A stretch of DNA of 64,000 nucleotides, taken from the NCBI RefSeq assembly GCF_900187385.1, contig NZ_FYEY01000001.1, positions 3,906,001 through 3,970,000 of the forward strand. Direction: 5' to 3'. The notes under the pieces were generated by a model that was not told the DNA's origin, did not search any database, and worked only from the letters and a program-made list of their open reading frames with translations. The position numbers were made by a program, and so were the translations under genes. This DNA comes from Streptomyces sp. 2114.4. GTDB lineage: Bacteria; Actinomycetota; Actinomycetes; Streptomycetales; Streptomycetaceae. Shown piece by piece: positions 1 through 8,095 of this stretch (the stretch's first letter is position 1; each line of letters starts with the position of its first letter).

Positions 1-248
1 CACACCCGGCGCCCGGCGTGCGTGGCGAGCAGTCCGGGGACGGCGGGGCGCAGGGGGGAGGGCCACGGGACGCGCTCGCCGGCGCACTCGCCGGGCAGCA
101 GCGCGAGCTGGCGGGGGCCGCCGATCAGCACCTCGGCCCGTTGCAGGGCCTGCCGGGAGGCGGCGGGCAGTCCGTCCCAGCCATCGGCCCCGATGCCGAC
201 GACGGACACGGGTTCAGGAGCGGCCGGGGCGGGTGGTGCGGGGCTCAC
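1..248 (-). CDS. cobL: Precorrin-6Y C5,15-methyltransferase (CbiE/CobL type), N-terminal fragment
   Basis: Only the first 82 codons are inside the window; the gene runs off the left edge. It starts at a GTG (248-246). After about 15 Ala/Pro-rich residues comes VSVVGIGADGWDG and then LIGGPRQLALLP. The first matches the N-terminal SAM-binding glycine-rich loop of tetrapyrrole methylases, and the second the early motif of CbiE/CobL. In the family this enzyme methylates C-5 and C-15 (and decarboxylates, when CbiT is fused) during corrin ring synthesis of cobalamin. Whether the CbiT half is fused cannot be seen here. No convincing cobalamin riboswitch was recognised in the 240 bases upstream. The family assignment is fairly firm; the subfamily rests on about 80 residues. 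Confidence 0.75.
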   Translation of the reverse strand, partial: MSPAPPAPAAPEPVSVVGIGADGWDGLPAASRQALQRAEVLIGGPRQLALLPGECAGERVPWPSPLRPAVPGLLATHAGRRV

Positions 249-492
249 TGCCGAGTACCTCAGAGGTCGGGAGGGGCCGGAGCCGGGGAACCCGCCGACG
301 GCGAAGACGACGAAGGGGCACCGGTCCGGGGGACGGGAGCCGAACTTTACTGACCGGTCGCCTCACGCGGTCCCGCTGCCCCCCGGTCAGCCCGCGCGGC
401 GGCCCCATTTGCCCCGGTCAACCCGCGCGGCGCCCCCTGCCCCTGGTCAACCCGCGAGGCCCCTCGTCAACCCGCGAGGCGGGCCCCTTCGC
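249..492. repeat. Gene-free spacer with four copies of a 16-bp GC-rich repeat
   Basis: No gene is seen here. Four near-identical 16-mers of the form GGTCAACCCGCGCGGC lie at 385-400, 416-431, 445-460 and 465-480, differing by one or two bases (CAG/CAA, GCG/GAG, G/C at the first base). Spacing shrinks from 31 to 29 to 20 bases. They lie between the start of the cobL-like gene and the end of the next minus-strand gene. They could be slippage debris or a dispersed intergenic repeat. Confidence 0.6.
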
Positions 493-762
493 TCACCCCA
501 GCACCACGAGCAGGAACTGCCAGGCGAACAGGAACGCCGCGCAGAAACCCACCCCCGCCGGCAGCCACTGCCAGATGCCACGAGGGGAGTCGAAGCAGAC
601 CAGGTACCCGAGCACGGCGACCACGCCGGTCAGGGCCCCCAGCCAGAAGGGGAGGCCGTCGTGGTACCCGTACAGGATCGCGACGGCGGCCAGCAGGCCG
701 AGCACCGCCAGGATCTGGCCCTTGCCGGGTGCGGGCCGCACGGTCTCGCCCGTAGCGCTCAT
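493..762 (-). CDS. Small integral membrane protein, unknown function
   Basis: Encodes 89 residues from an ATG at 762. The chain is a short polar N-terminus followed by three hydrophobic stretches: about residues 16-31 (ILAVLGLLAAVAILYGY), 37-55 (PFWLGALTGVVAVLGYLVC) and 66-88 (PAGVGFCAAFLFAWQFLLVV). A small three-helix inner-membrane protein is likely. A longer reading in the same frame (to 1245) exists, but its extension lies antisense to the cation transporter gene and has shadow-like composition, so the short start was chosen. I do not recognise the family. It is transcribed away from the divergent cation-efflux gene. Confidence 0.7.
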   Translation of the reverse strand: MSATGETVRPAPGKGQILAVLGLLAAVAILYGYHDGLPFWLGALTGVVAVLGYLVCFDSPRGIWQWLPAGVGFCAAFLFAWQFLLVVLG

Positions 763-904
763 AGCGCCGGATGCTACCCGGGCGCACCGGCCCCGGCGGC
801 TTCCCACGCCAGCCGGGAGCGGACATCCGAATTCCGTTTGCCGGCCCCGCTCCCCTTTCCGTCCGCACCGCTCTGACCAGTCACGACAGTCCGTTCGACG
901 GTAA

Positions 905-916
905 TGACAACGGTCA
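905..916. promoter_or_regulatory. Short inverted repeat upstream of the cation efflux gene
   Basis: TGAC-AACG-GTCA forms a perfect 4-bp-armed inverted repeat between the divergent small membrane protein gene and the cation diffusion facilitator gene. It could be a metal-regulator operator, but it does not match a Zur or ArsR box that I know. This is an inference from position only. Confidence 0.25.
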
Positions 917-988
917 CCGATGCAGCCTTTGGATCTTTTGCTGAAGTGCGGTTTGCTTCGCAGCAGGGAGCCAGGAAGGAGCGCGCCC

Positions 989-2008
989 ATGACCGAGCAC
1001 GCCCACAGCCACGGGCACAGCCACAGCCACGCCCACGGGGTCGCACCGGACGCCGACCGGCGCTGGCTGCGCAGTGCGCTCGTGCTGCTCACCGCATACA
1101 TGGCGGTCGAGGTCGTCATCGGTGTCCTGGCGCAGTCCCTGGCACTGATCTCGGACGCCGCCCATATGCTCACCGACGCGGTCTCGATCGTGCTGGCCCT
1201 GGTCGCGATGCGGCTGGCGGCGCGGCCCGCGCGTGGCGGGTACACCTACGGCCTCAAGCGCGCCGAAATCCTCTCCGCACAGGCCAACGGCATCACCTTG
1301 CTGCTGCTGTCGGTCTGGCTGGGGTACGAGGCGGTCCAGCGGCTGATCTCGCCGCCCGCGGTGACCGGCGGGCTGGTGCTGGTCACCGCGCTGTCCGGGA
1401 TCGTGGTGAACCTGATCTGCACCTGGCTGCTGTCCCGCGCCAACCGCTCCAGCCTGAACGTCGAGGGCGCCTACCAGCACATCCTCACCGACCTGTTCGG
1501 CTTCGTCGCCACCGCGCTCGCCGGTCTGATCGTGCTGACGACGGGCTTCGAGCGGGCGGATGCGATCGCCTCGCTGGTGGTCGTCGCGCTGATGCTGCGG
1601 GCCGGTACGGGGCTGGTGCGCGAATCCGGGCGGATCTTCATGGAGGCCGCACCGGCCGGTGTGGACCCGGACGCGCTGGGCGAGCGTCTGGTCGCCACGG
1701 ACGAGGTCGTCGAGGTGCACGATCTGCACATCTGGCAGATCACCTCCGGGCAGCCGGCGCTCTCCGCGCACATCCTGGTGGCGCCGGGCGGCGACTGCCA
1801 CAAGGTCCGCCGCGGTCTGCAGGAGCTGCTGAGCGGCGAGTACGGCATCAGCCACGCCACCCTCCAGGTCGACCACGTCGGCGCACAGGGCTCGCCCGAT
1901 GACGTGCTGACACTGGGTCAGCGGCCCGGCGCCGACGCGCAGGAGGAGGCCGGCCATTGCGAGGACTCCCACGGCCCGGTGCACCGGTCGGGACCGCACC
2001 GGCGTTGA
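989..2008 (+). CDS. Cation diffusion facilitator family transporter (CzcD/ZitB-like)
   Basis: Encodes 339 residues. The chosen ATG at 989 is preceded by GGAAGGA (about 973-979); an in-frame upstream ATG at 920 lacks this. The N-terminus is histidine-rich (HSHGHSHSHAHG), as in zinc/cadmium/cobalt efflux members of the CDF family. Six hydrophobic segments follow. TM2 carries SDAAHMLTD (His59, Asp63) and TM5 carries YQHILTD, the paired HxxxD metal sites of this family. The last ~90 residues form the cytoplasmic ferredoxin-like domain (VHDLHIWQITSGQPALSAH). The role is proton-driven export of Zn2+ or related divalent metal across the cytoplasmic membrane. The C-terminal ~35 residues are low-complexity. 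No metal-responsive regulator gene is adjacent. Confidence 0.9.
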   Translation: MTEHAHSHGHSHSHAHGVAPDADRRWLRSALVLLTAYMAVEVVIGVLAQSLALISDAAHMLTDAVSIVLALVAMRLAARPARGGYTYGLKRAEILSAQANGITLLLLSVWLGYEAVQRLISPPAVTGGLVLVTALSGIVVNLICTWLLSRANRSSLNVEGAYQHILTDLFGFVATALAGLIVLTTGFERADAIASLVVVALMLRAGTGLVRESGRIFMEAAPAGVDPDALGERLVATDEVVEVHDLHIWQITSGQPALSAHILVAPGGDCHKVRRGLQELLSGEYGISHATLQVDHVGAQGSPDDVLTLGQRPGADAQEEAGHCEDSHGPVHRSGPHRR

Positions 2009-2021
2009 GCAGTGGCGACCG

Positions 2022-2059
2022 CCCGGGTGAGGGGCGACGGCCACCGCCCCTCACTCGGG
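2022..2059. terminator. Stem-loop terminator downstream of the CDF gene
   Basis: A 15-bp stem (2022-2036 with 2045-2059, one G-U pair) closes an 8-nt loop 13 bases after the CDF stop codon. It lacks a U-tract, as is usual for Streptomyces terminators. Confidence 0.65.
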
Positions 2060-2124
2060 TGAACCCGGCCCGGGAGAAGGCCGCCTGCCGCCGGTGACGG
2101 GGGCCGCGATGCTCGGATGACGGC

Positions 2125-2817
2125 ATGAGAACCGCCGTTGTCTGCGCGCTGCTGTGCGCCGCCACGCTCCCCGGACCGTCCGCCGCCGCGTACGCCCCGC
2201 AGGCACCGCCCGCCGCCGGGTACGTCGCACAGGCACTGCCCGTCACCGCGTACGTCCCGCACGCACTGCCCGCCGCCGGGTACGCCCCGGCGCCCCCCGC
2301 CGTCTCGGTGACGGTGGCGGTGACCGACGGCCGGGACGACGCCGAGGCCGGCAAACGGCTCGACTACCGCATCACCGTGCACAACCTGGGCCCCACCGCC
2401 GTCCACCGCGCCCGCATCGAGCAGGAGATGCCGGCCACCACGACCTCCGCCACCGCGCCCGGCGCCACCGTCGAAGGGCGCGGCGTGGGCCGGCAGAAGG
2501 TGATCTGGCGCTCCGATCTGCCCGCACACGACATCCAGGTGTTCACCGCCACGGCCGTGCTCGGCGACCGGGCCGACCGCACCGGCAGCGCCGCCCCCGG
2601 CACCCTGCGTGCCGCCGCCACGGTCTGTGTCTACGTGGACGAATCCTTCGCCCCCACGGCCTGCTCCGGCGACCTGGACGACCTGCCGGAGACGCACGCG
2701 GACGCCGGGGCCGGCGACGCCTGGGGGTGGTGGGCGGCGGCCGCCGCGGCCGCCGCGCTGCTCGGGCCGGGAGTGGTGCGGGCGGTACGGCGGCGGCGCG
2801 GCGCGGCGGCGCGCTGA
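2125..2817 (+). CDS. Exported DUF11-like protein with C-terminal membrane anchor
   Basis: Encodes 230 residues. A signal peptide (MRTAVVCALLCAATLPGPSAAA) is followed by four decapeptide-like repeats of the type YAPQAPPAAG / YVAQALPVTA / YVPHALPAAG / YAPAPPAV, encoded by a 30-bp tandem repeat at 2191-2280. Then comes a beta-sandwich-like region (VSVTVAVTDGRDDAEAGKRL, DYRITVHNLGP) resembling DUF11 'conserved repeat' domains of cell-surface proteins. The chain ends with a hydrophobic helix (WWAAAAAAAALLGPGVV) and an RRRR-containing tail, so it is probably membrane-anchored and displayed outside. Its function is unknown. The stop codon lies inside the first unit of a 17-bp tandem repeat. Confidence 0.7.
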   Translation: MRTAVVCALLCAATLPGPSAAAYAPQAPPAAGYVAQALPVTAYVPHALPAAGYAPAPPAVSVTVAVTDGRDDAEAGKRLDYRITVHNLGPTAVHRARIEQEMPATTTSATAPGATVEGRGVGRQKVIWRSDLPAHDIQVFTATAVLGDRADRTGSAAPGTLRAAATVCVYVDESFAPTACSGDLDDLPETHADAGAGDAWGWWAAAAAAAALLGPGVVRAVRRRRGAAAR

Positions 2818-2911
2818 GCCCACGATCGCGCTGAGCCCACGGCCGCGCTGAGTCCACGGGCGCCCGCCGGGTCACCCGGCACCGGGCCGGGGCCGCCCGC
2901 CGGGTCACCCG
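2811..2911. repeat. Two families of 17-bp direct repeats after the DUF11-like gene
   Basis: Three tandem 17-mers (GCGCTGAGCCCACGATC and variants) occupy 2811-2827, 2828-2844 and 2845-2861; the first contains the TGA stop of the preceding gene. Another 17-mer, GCCCGCCGGGTCACCCG, is repeated exactly at 2862-2878 and 2895-2911. They suggest local slippage or expansion at the 3' end of the gene. Confidence 0.7.
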
Positions 2912-3040
2912 TTGGCACCGGCCCCGCTCGCGGGCGGCGAGGGTTCGCACTTGCCTGGAAGCAGGCCGTGGAGCGCGCTGCGGGGGACGTCCCGCGCCCG
3001 GCCGGCCCATGGGTCCGCCGGGCAGGAAGGACCAGACGCG

Positions 3041-4027
3041 ATGTCGGCGAACGCTCCCCTACGCCCCGGCGGGCGGGTGCCGGAGCGGGAGCGGTCGCCA
3101 TGGCGGCGCGGGCGGGCGGTGGCCGGCAGGGTGCTGCTGCTGTGCGGGGCATTGCTGCTGCCGCTGGGTCTGGCGGCGACCTGGGCGCGGGCCGAGCTGA
3201 CCGAGACCGACAGCTATGTGGCGGCGGTGGCACCACTGGCCCAGAACCCCGCCGTGCAGAACGCGGTCGTCGACGATGTGACGGACGGGGTGATGGCGCA
3301 TGTCCGGCTCGACGGGCTGCTGGACGCCGTCCCGCGCGCCGAGCGTCCCGCACTGCGCAAGCACTTCACCCGCGGCCTGCGCCAGTTCGTGGCCACGCAG
3401 GTACGGCAGGTCGTCACCGGGCGCGGCTTTCCCGCGGTGTGGAACGGGGTGCACCGGACCGCCCACCGGAGCCTGGACGGCAGTCTGACCGCCTCCGGCC
3501 GCTCCGCGGTCACCCTCGATCTCACACCGGTCGTGGAACGGGTCAAGCGTCAGCTGTCGCACAACGGCATGGGGCTGGACCTCCTCCGCCGGGTGCCGCG
3601 GGCCGGGGTGGAGATCGTGCTGCTGAAGGCACCGGACGTGCCGCGGATCCGGGCCGTTTACCGGGTCGTGCGGACCGGGGCACTGCTGTTGCCGCCCGCC
3701 GCGGCGCTGTGTCTGACCGGCGGGCTGCTGCTCGCGCGGCAGCGGCGGCGGGCGCTGATCTGTACGGGACTGGGCTGCGCGGCGGCCGCCGCCCTGCTGG
3801 CCGCCGCGCTCGCGCTGGTCCGCGGCCGGGCGCTGGAGGCGCTGCCCGCCGTGATCTCCCGGCCCGCCGCGGGCGCCTACGCCGACGCGCTCACCGGTCC
3901 GTTGCTCACCGGCGTCTGGCTGATCGTCGGCGCCGGCACGCTGACCGCGGCGCTGGCCGCGGCGGGTCCGCCGGCGGCCCGGACACTGCGGGCGCGCCGG
4001 CTCGCCCGCGCCGCCGCCGGGCCCTGA
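3041..4027 (+). CDS. Integral membrane protein, unknown function
   Basis: Encodes 328 residues from the ATG at 3041, with GGAAGG (3024-3029) upstream. One hydrophobic helix lies near residues 28-48 (VLLLCGALLLPLGLAATW). A ~160-residue extracytoplasmic-looking region with LTETDSYVAAVAPLAQNPAV follows. Three hydrophobic segments then occupy about residues 210-315. The pattern 'TM - LT(D/E)TD.YV..V.PLA.(N/D)P.VQ - soluble - TMs' recurs in many actinobacterial membrane proteins of unknown function. It ends only 7 bases before the convergent oxidoreductase gene. No enzymatic motif was seen. Confidence 0.75.
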   Translation: MSANAPLRPGGRVPERERSPWRRGRAVAGRVLLLCGALLLPLGLAATWARAELTETDSYVAAVAPLAQNPAVQNAVVDDVTDGVMAHVRLDGLLDAVPRAERPALRKHFTRGLRQFVATQVRQVVTGRGFPAVWNGVHRTAHRSLDGSLTASGRSAVTLDLTPVVERVKRQLSHNGMGLDLLRRVPRAGVEIVLLKAPDVPRIRAVYRVVRTGALLLPPAAALCLTGGLLLARQRRRALICTGLGCAAAAALLAAALALVRGRALEALPAVISRPAAGAYADALTGPLLTGVWLIVGAGTLTAALAAAGPPAARTLRARRLARAAAGP

Positions 4028-4034
4028 GCTCCGC

Positions 4035-4976
4035 TCAGATCGCCAGGACCGTCTTGCCCTGTGCCCGGCCGCTGCGGCTGGCTTCCAAGGCCTCCGGCGC
4101 CTCCTCCAACGCGACCTCGCGTCCCACGAGGACCGTCAGCCGGCCCGCGTCGACCTGGCCGGCAAGGATCTCCAGCAACTGCGGGGAGGGGCGGTTGACG
4201 AAGTTGAAGCCGCGCAGGTTGTTGTCGGTCAGCTCATCGGCGTCGGCCGAGCCGAGGAGCGAGACGGCCGTGCCGCCGTCGCGTACGGTCCGGGTCAGCT
4301 CGCGGAACTCGGCGGGCCCGCCGACCATGTCGATCAGCACGTCGACGCCGTCCGGATGGGCCGCGAGGACCTGGTCGGCGAGCGGGCCCGCGGCGTGGTC
4401 GACGGTCTCCGCGGCGCCCAGCGTCCGCATCAACTCCGCCTTCGCCGGGCGCGCGGTGGCGATCACCTCGGCGCCGCGGCCGGCCGCGAGCTGGGTGACG
4501 AAGGTGCCGACGCCGCCGGTCGCACCCACGACCAGCACCCGGGTGCCCTCGGTGACCCGGGTCTCCTCGACCAGGTTGTACGCGGTCATGCCGGCCGTCG
4601 GCAGTCCCGCGGACGTGGCGTAGGTGACGCTCCGGGCGGCGTGCGCGAGGCGGCTCTCGTCGGCGACGGCGAGCTCGCAGTAGGAACCGCCGCCCTGCTC
4701 CGGCCGCTGGAACTGTCCGAACACCGCGTCGCCGACGGTGAATCGCCGTACGCCGTTCCCGATCGCCAGGACCTCGCCCGCCCCGTCCGACCCCAGGACC
4801 AGGGGGAAGGCCGCCGGCACGGCATCGCCGAACATGCCGTCGGCGAGCTTCCAGTCGACGGGGTTGAGTCCGGCGGCGGACAGCCGCACCAGAACCTCAC
4901 CGGGTCCTGGTTCGGGCTGTGGAAGATCCATGAGCTGCGGCTTTTCACCGAATGCGCTGACTGCTACGGCTCTCAT
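4035..4976 (-). CDS. NADP-dependent oxidoreductase, MDR/quinone reductase type
   Basis: Encodes 313 residues starting at the ATG at 4976. The N-terminal GroES-like domain reads MRAVAVSAFG...GEVLVRLSAAGLNPVDWK. The Rossmann nucleotide-binding signature is VLVVGATGGVGTFVTQLA (about residues 148-165). No structural or catalytic zinc cysteine cluster is visible, which fits the zinc-free quinone reductase/enoyl reductase branch of the medium-chain dehydrogenases. The likely reaction is NAD(P)H-dependent reduction of a quinone or activated double bond; the substrate is unknown. It is divergent from the ABC ATPase gene. An inverted repeat CCACC-N9-GGTGG (4991-5009) lies about 15 bases upstream of the start and could be an operator. 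Confidence 0.85.
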   Translation of the reverse strand: MRAVAVSAFGEKPQLMDLPQPEPGPGEVLVRLSAAGLNPVDWKLADGMFGDAVPAAFPLVLGSDGAGEVLAIGNGVRRFTVGDAVFGQFQRPEQGGGSYCELAVADESRLAHAARSVTYATSAGLPTAGMTAYNLVEETRVTEGTRVLVVGATGGVGTFVTQLAAGRGAEVIATARPAKAELMRTLGAAETVDHAAGPLADQVLAAHPDGVDVLIDMVGGPAEFRELTRTVRDGGTAVSLLGSADADELTDNNLRGFNFVNRPSPQLLEILAGQVDAGRLTVLVGREVALEEAPEALEASRSGRAQGKTVLAI

Positions 4977-4990
4977 CGTGGCGTTCCCTT

Positions 4991-5009
4991 CCACCCTTCC
5001 GAACGGTGG
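4991..5009. promoter_or_regulatory. Possible operator before the oxidoreductase gene
   Basis: CCACC and GGTGG flank a 9-bp spacer in the divergent promoter region between the oxidoreductase and ABC-ATPase genes. Position and symmetry suggest a repressor site; no regulator gene is adjacent, so the identity is open. Confidence 0.25.
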
Positions 5010-5233
5010 CCGAAGGGGATCGTAAGCACGCCGGTGGGGCCGGACGCGGCAGGAGGAGAGGCGGTGCGGCGGAAGCAACTCGTACGGCCCCGCGCACCGG
5101 GGCTGTCCGGCCCTCCGTTCGGCGGGACGCGGCCCCACGGCCCGCCGGCCCGGCCCGTACGTCCCCGGCACCGGCGGCCACCCGATTGCCCGTGTGACGG
5201 GTCCGTTCACACCCCGCGGGATTCAATGGCGCA

Positions 5234-6391
5234 ATGATCCGGTTCGAGTCCGTCACCAAGCGCTACCCCGACGGGACCACCGCCGTCGACGACCTCTCCT
5301 TCGAGGTCGGCGAGGGGGAGTTGGTGACGCTGGTCGGACCGTCCGGCTGCGGCAAGACGACGACCATGATGATGGTCAACCGGCTCATCGACCCCACCCA
5401 CGGCCGGATCTCCGTCGACGGTGCGGACGTCGCCGGTGTCGACCCGGTCGCCCTGCGCCGCCGGATCGGCTATGTCATCCAGCAGACCGGTCTCTTCCCC
5501 CACCGCACCGTCCTCGACAACACCGCCACCGTGCCCTTTCTGACCGGCTGGAAGAAGGCCAGGGCCCGCGAGCGGGCCGCCGAACTCCTGGACCTGGTGG
5601 GCCTGGACCCGGCGGTCTACGGCTCGCGCTACCCCGACCAGCTCTCCGGTGGCCAGCGGCAGCGGGTCGGGGTGGCCCGTGCGCTCGCCGCCGACCCGCC
5701 GGTGCTGTTGATGGACGAGCCGTTCGGCGCGGTCGACCCGGTCGTCCGCGACCGGCTGCAGAAGGAATTTCTGCGGCTGCAGGCCACCATGCACAAGACG
5801 GTGCTGCTGGTCACCCATGACATCGAGGAGGCCATCCGGCTCGGCGACCGGATCGCGGTCTACGGGGAGGGCCGGATCGAGCAGTACGACACCCCCGCGA
5901 GCGTCCTCGGCGCCCCCGCCACCCCCTATGTCGCCGAATTCGTCGGCACCGACCGCGCGTTGAAGCAGCTCTCGGTCACCGGGATCGACCGTGGCGACCT
6001 CGAACGCCCTCCGCTCGTGCGGCTCGGCGAACCGGCGGCGGACGCCGGGAGACGGCTGCGGGCCGAGGGCGCCCGCTGGGCGGTGGTGCTCGACGAGGAG
6101 GGCGCACTCCACGGCTGGGCGGGCACGGAGGAACTGGCCGCAGTGGCGGGCACGGTCGCCGGTCATGCCCGCCGGATGGAGGCCTGGGTGCCGGTGAGCA
6201 GCACGCTCAAGGCAGCCTTCAGCGAGATGCTGAAGCATGACGCCGGCTGGATCGCGGTCCTGGACGGCCACCGCTTCCTGGGCGTCCTCACACCGACCAA
6301 GCTCCATGAGGCGCTGCGCCGCACCATCGGCTCCGACGAGCAAGGGGTGCCGCGTGAGCGGGCCGCGGTGGATTCCGTTCCCACGGAGTGA
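5234..6391 (+). CDS. Glycine betaine/choline-type ABC transporter ATP-binding protein (OpuCA/ProV-like)
   Basis: Encodes 385 residues. The ABC domain (1-240) has Walker A GPSGCGKTT, signature LSGGQRQRV, Walker B VLLMDEP and the switch LVTHDIEEA. The motif NRLIDPTHGRI and the Q-loop YVIQQTGLFPH are typical of the quaternary-amine (OpuC/OpuB/ProV) subfamily. The C-terminal ~130 residues look like a CBS-pair regulatory region (WAVVLDEEG, GWIAVLDGHRFLGVL), which in OpuA senses ionic strength. It probably energises the substrate-binding/permease operon at 6456-8841. Oddly, that operon is on the opposite strand and converges on this gene rather than sharing a transcript with it. A parS site lies in the 64-bp convergent gap. 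Confidence 0.9.
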   Translation: MIRFESVTKRYPDGTTAVDDLSFEVGEGELVTLVGPSGCGKTTTMMMVNRLIDPTHGRISVDGADVAGVDPVALRRRIGYVIQQTGLFPHRTVLDNTATVPFLTGWKKARARERAAELLDLVGLDPAVYGSRYPDQLSGGQRQRVGVARALAADPPVLLMDEPFGAVDPVVRDRLQKEFLRLQATMHKTVLLVTHDIEEAIRLGDRIAVYGEGRIEQYDTPASVLGAPATPYVAEFVGTDRALKQLSVTGIDRGDLERPPLVRLGEPAADAGRRLRAEGARWAVVLDEEGALHGWAGTEELAAVAGTVAGHARRMEAWVPVSSTLKAAFSEMLKHDAGWIAVLDGHRFLGVLTPTKLHEALRRTIGSDEQGVPRERAAVDSVPTE

Positions 6392-6412
6392 GGGCGCTCG
6401 GCGGAGTGGGCT

Positions 6413-6426
6413 GTTTCACGTGAAAC
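6413..6426. other. parS site 1 (ParB-binding palindrome)
   Basis: A perfect GTTTCACGTGAAAC, the 14-bp Streptomyces parS sequence bound by ParB for chromosome segregation. It lies in the convergent gap between the ABC ATPase and the substrate-binding protein gene. Confidence 0.92.
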
Positions 6427-6455
6427 AGCCCGCCACCCCGCACACCCGGCGCGCG

Positions 6456-7424
6456 TCACCCCCTGGGCAACAGCCCGTGGGACCGGAGGTAGTTGCGGGC
6501 CACATCCGCCGGCAGGCGCCGCCAGCTGTCTACCTCCTCATCGAGGTGGGCCAGATCGGCGGTGGTCAGGACCTTGTTGAGCCGGTTGAGTGCGGCGGCC
6601 GCCCGTGCGCTGCCCGCGCGGGCGCGGTTGACGACAGGGACGACGTAGTCCGCGTTCTGGAGCTTCTTGTCATCGGCGAGCAGCACCAGGCCGAACTGGT
6701 CGAGGGTGGCATCGGTGCTGGTGGTCAGCACCATCTGGTCCTGACCGTTCTGGACGGCCTGCTTGGCGGGCGTGGTGCCGACACCCTTCGGGTCGATGGC
6801 GGTGATGTGAATCCCGTACTTCTTCTTCAGCCCCGGTGCGCAGAACGGCCGCTGGACACACTCATCGCCCGCCGCCAGACGCACCGGCAGCTTGGCGCGG
6901 CCCAGGTCGCCGAGGGTCTTGAGGTGGTGCTTGCGGGCATAGGCGGCGCTCACCGCGAAGGCGTTCTGGTCGACGGCCCGGCCGGCCGGGAGCACGGTCA
7001 GACCGCGGGGGCCGGCGAGGCGGCGCAGCGCGGCCATGGTCGCGCCGAGGTCCGGCGAGGCGACCGGTGCCGCCTGGGCCCCCTTGTTCTTGGCGTTGAG
7101 CCAGTCAGCGAAGGTGGCGGCGTACTCGGGGACCACATCGATCTGCCCGGCCTGCACGGCCGGTTCGTACAGCTCACGGTTGCCGACCGTCAGGACGTGG
7201 GTGCGGTAGCCGGCGTGCTGGAGCAGCGCCGCGTACATCTGGGCCAGCAGCTCGCTCTCCGTGAAGCCCGCCGAGCCGATGGCCAGATCGTGGCTGTCGC
7301 CGGGGGAGACGGTGATCGCGGAGCGGTTCTCCAGGGAGGGGCCGCCGGCGCAGGCCGAGAGCCCGAGTGCGGTGAGGGCGGCGACGGCGGTGAGGGCAGC
7401 AAGCGCCGCACCGGCCGCCCTCAC
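6456..7424 (-). CDS. Compatible-solute ABC transporter substrate-binding lipoprotein (OpuAC/OsmF-like)
   Basis: Encodes 322 residues. The GTG start at 7424 overlaps the TGA of the upstream permease gene (GTGA), so the pair is translationally coupled. The N-terminus is a lipoprotein signal with lipobox LSAC (about residues 15-18). The mature part starts the OpuAC-type fold: DLAIGSAGFTESELLAQMYA, then VLTVGNRELYEPAVQAGQID and VVPEYAATFADWLN, all characteristic of periplasmic/extracellular glycine betaine-choline-carnitine binding proteins. It would be tethered outside the membrane and deliver solute to the two permeases encoded just upstream. The ligand specificity cannot be told from sequence reading alone. 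Confidence 0.9.
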   Translation of the reverse strand: MRAAGAALAALTAVAALTALGLSACAGGPSLENRSAITVSPGDSHDLAIGSAGFTESELLAQMYAALLQHAGYRTHVLTVGNRELYEPAVQAGQIDVVPEYAATFADWLNAKNKGAQAAPVASPDLGATMAALRRLAGPRGLTVLPAGRAVDQNAFAVSAAYARKHHLKTLGDLGRAKLPVRLAAGDECVQRPFCAPGLKKKYGIHITAIDPKGVGTTPAKQAVQNGQDQMVLTTSTDATLDQFGLVLLADDKKLQNADYVVPVVNRARAGSARAAAALNRLNKVLTTADLAHLDEEVDSWRRLPADVARNYLRSHGLLPRG

Positions 7425-8095
7425 CGGATCCTCCCCCGTGACCGGTCCGGCGCGCACCGCTGGGCCAGCTCGAAGGCGGCCTCCATCAGCAGCGCGAACA
7501 CCGCGACCAGGACCGCGCCGGCGACCACCTGAGGCGTGCTGGCCAGGTTGAACCCCGCGGTGATGATCCGGCCGAGGCCGCCACCGCCCACCAGCGCGGC
7601 GAGCGTGGCGGTGGCCACCAGCTGGACCGCGGCGATCCGGATGCCGGTCAGGACGAGCGGGAAGGCGAGCGGCACCTCGACCCGCCACACCAGCTGCGTC
7701 CCGGTCATCCCCATGCCCCGCGCGGCCCGCACCACGTTCCGGTCCACCTCGCGCATCCCGACATACGCATTGGTCAGCAGCGGCGGGACGGCGAACAGCA
7801 CCAGCGCGATGACCGTCGGCCACTGCCCGTGCCGTCCGAGGGGAGTCAGCAGAAGCAGGACGAGTACGGCGAAGGTCGGCACCGCGCGGCCGATATTGGC
7901 GAGGTTGACGGCCAGTGCACCGCCCCGGCCGAGGTGGCCGAGGGTCAGCGCGACCGGCAGCGCGATCAGGGCGCTGATGACCAGGCAGGCGAAGGTGAGC
8001 ACGAGGTGTTGTTCGAGGCGGTGCCAGACACCGTTCTCGCCGGACCAGTTGGCGGCGGTGGTCAGCCAGGCCCAGACCGCGGAGAGGGTGTTCAT
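7421..8095 (-). CDS. Compatible-solute ABC transporter permease (second of two)
   Basis: Encodes 224 residues from the ATG at 8095, whose ATGA overlaps the stop of the other permease gene. It has about five hydrophobic helices and the cytoplasmic EAA loop (VVRAARGMGMTGTQLVWRVE) followed by PLAFPLVLTGIR, typical of the BPD_transp_1 fold of OpuCB/OpuCD proteins. It forms the membrane channel with the neighbouring permease and is driven by the ATPase at 5234-6391. The order permease - permease - binding protein in overlapping frames indicates one transcript. Confidence 0.88.
   Translation of the reverse strand: MNTLSAVWAWLTTAANWSGENGVWHRLEQHLVLTFACLVISALIALPVALTLGHLGRGGALAVNLANIGRAVPTFAVLVLLLLTPLGRHGQWPTVIALVLFAVPPLLTNAYVGMREVDRNVVRAARGMGMTGTQLVWRVEVPLAFPLVLTGIRIAAVQLVATATLAALVGGGGLGRIITAGFNLASTPQVVAGAVLVAVFALLMEAAFELAQRCAPDRSRGRIR

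Noticed and set aside
250..380. Cobalamin riboswitch upstream of the cobL-like gene
   Set aside because: I could not identify the conserved B12-box or core pairings in this stretch; a covariance search would be decisive.
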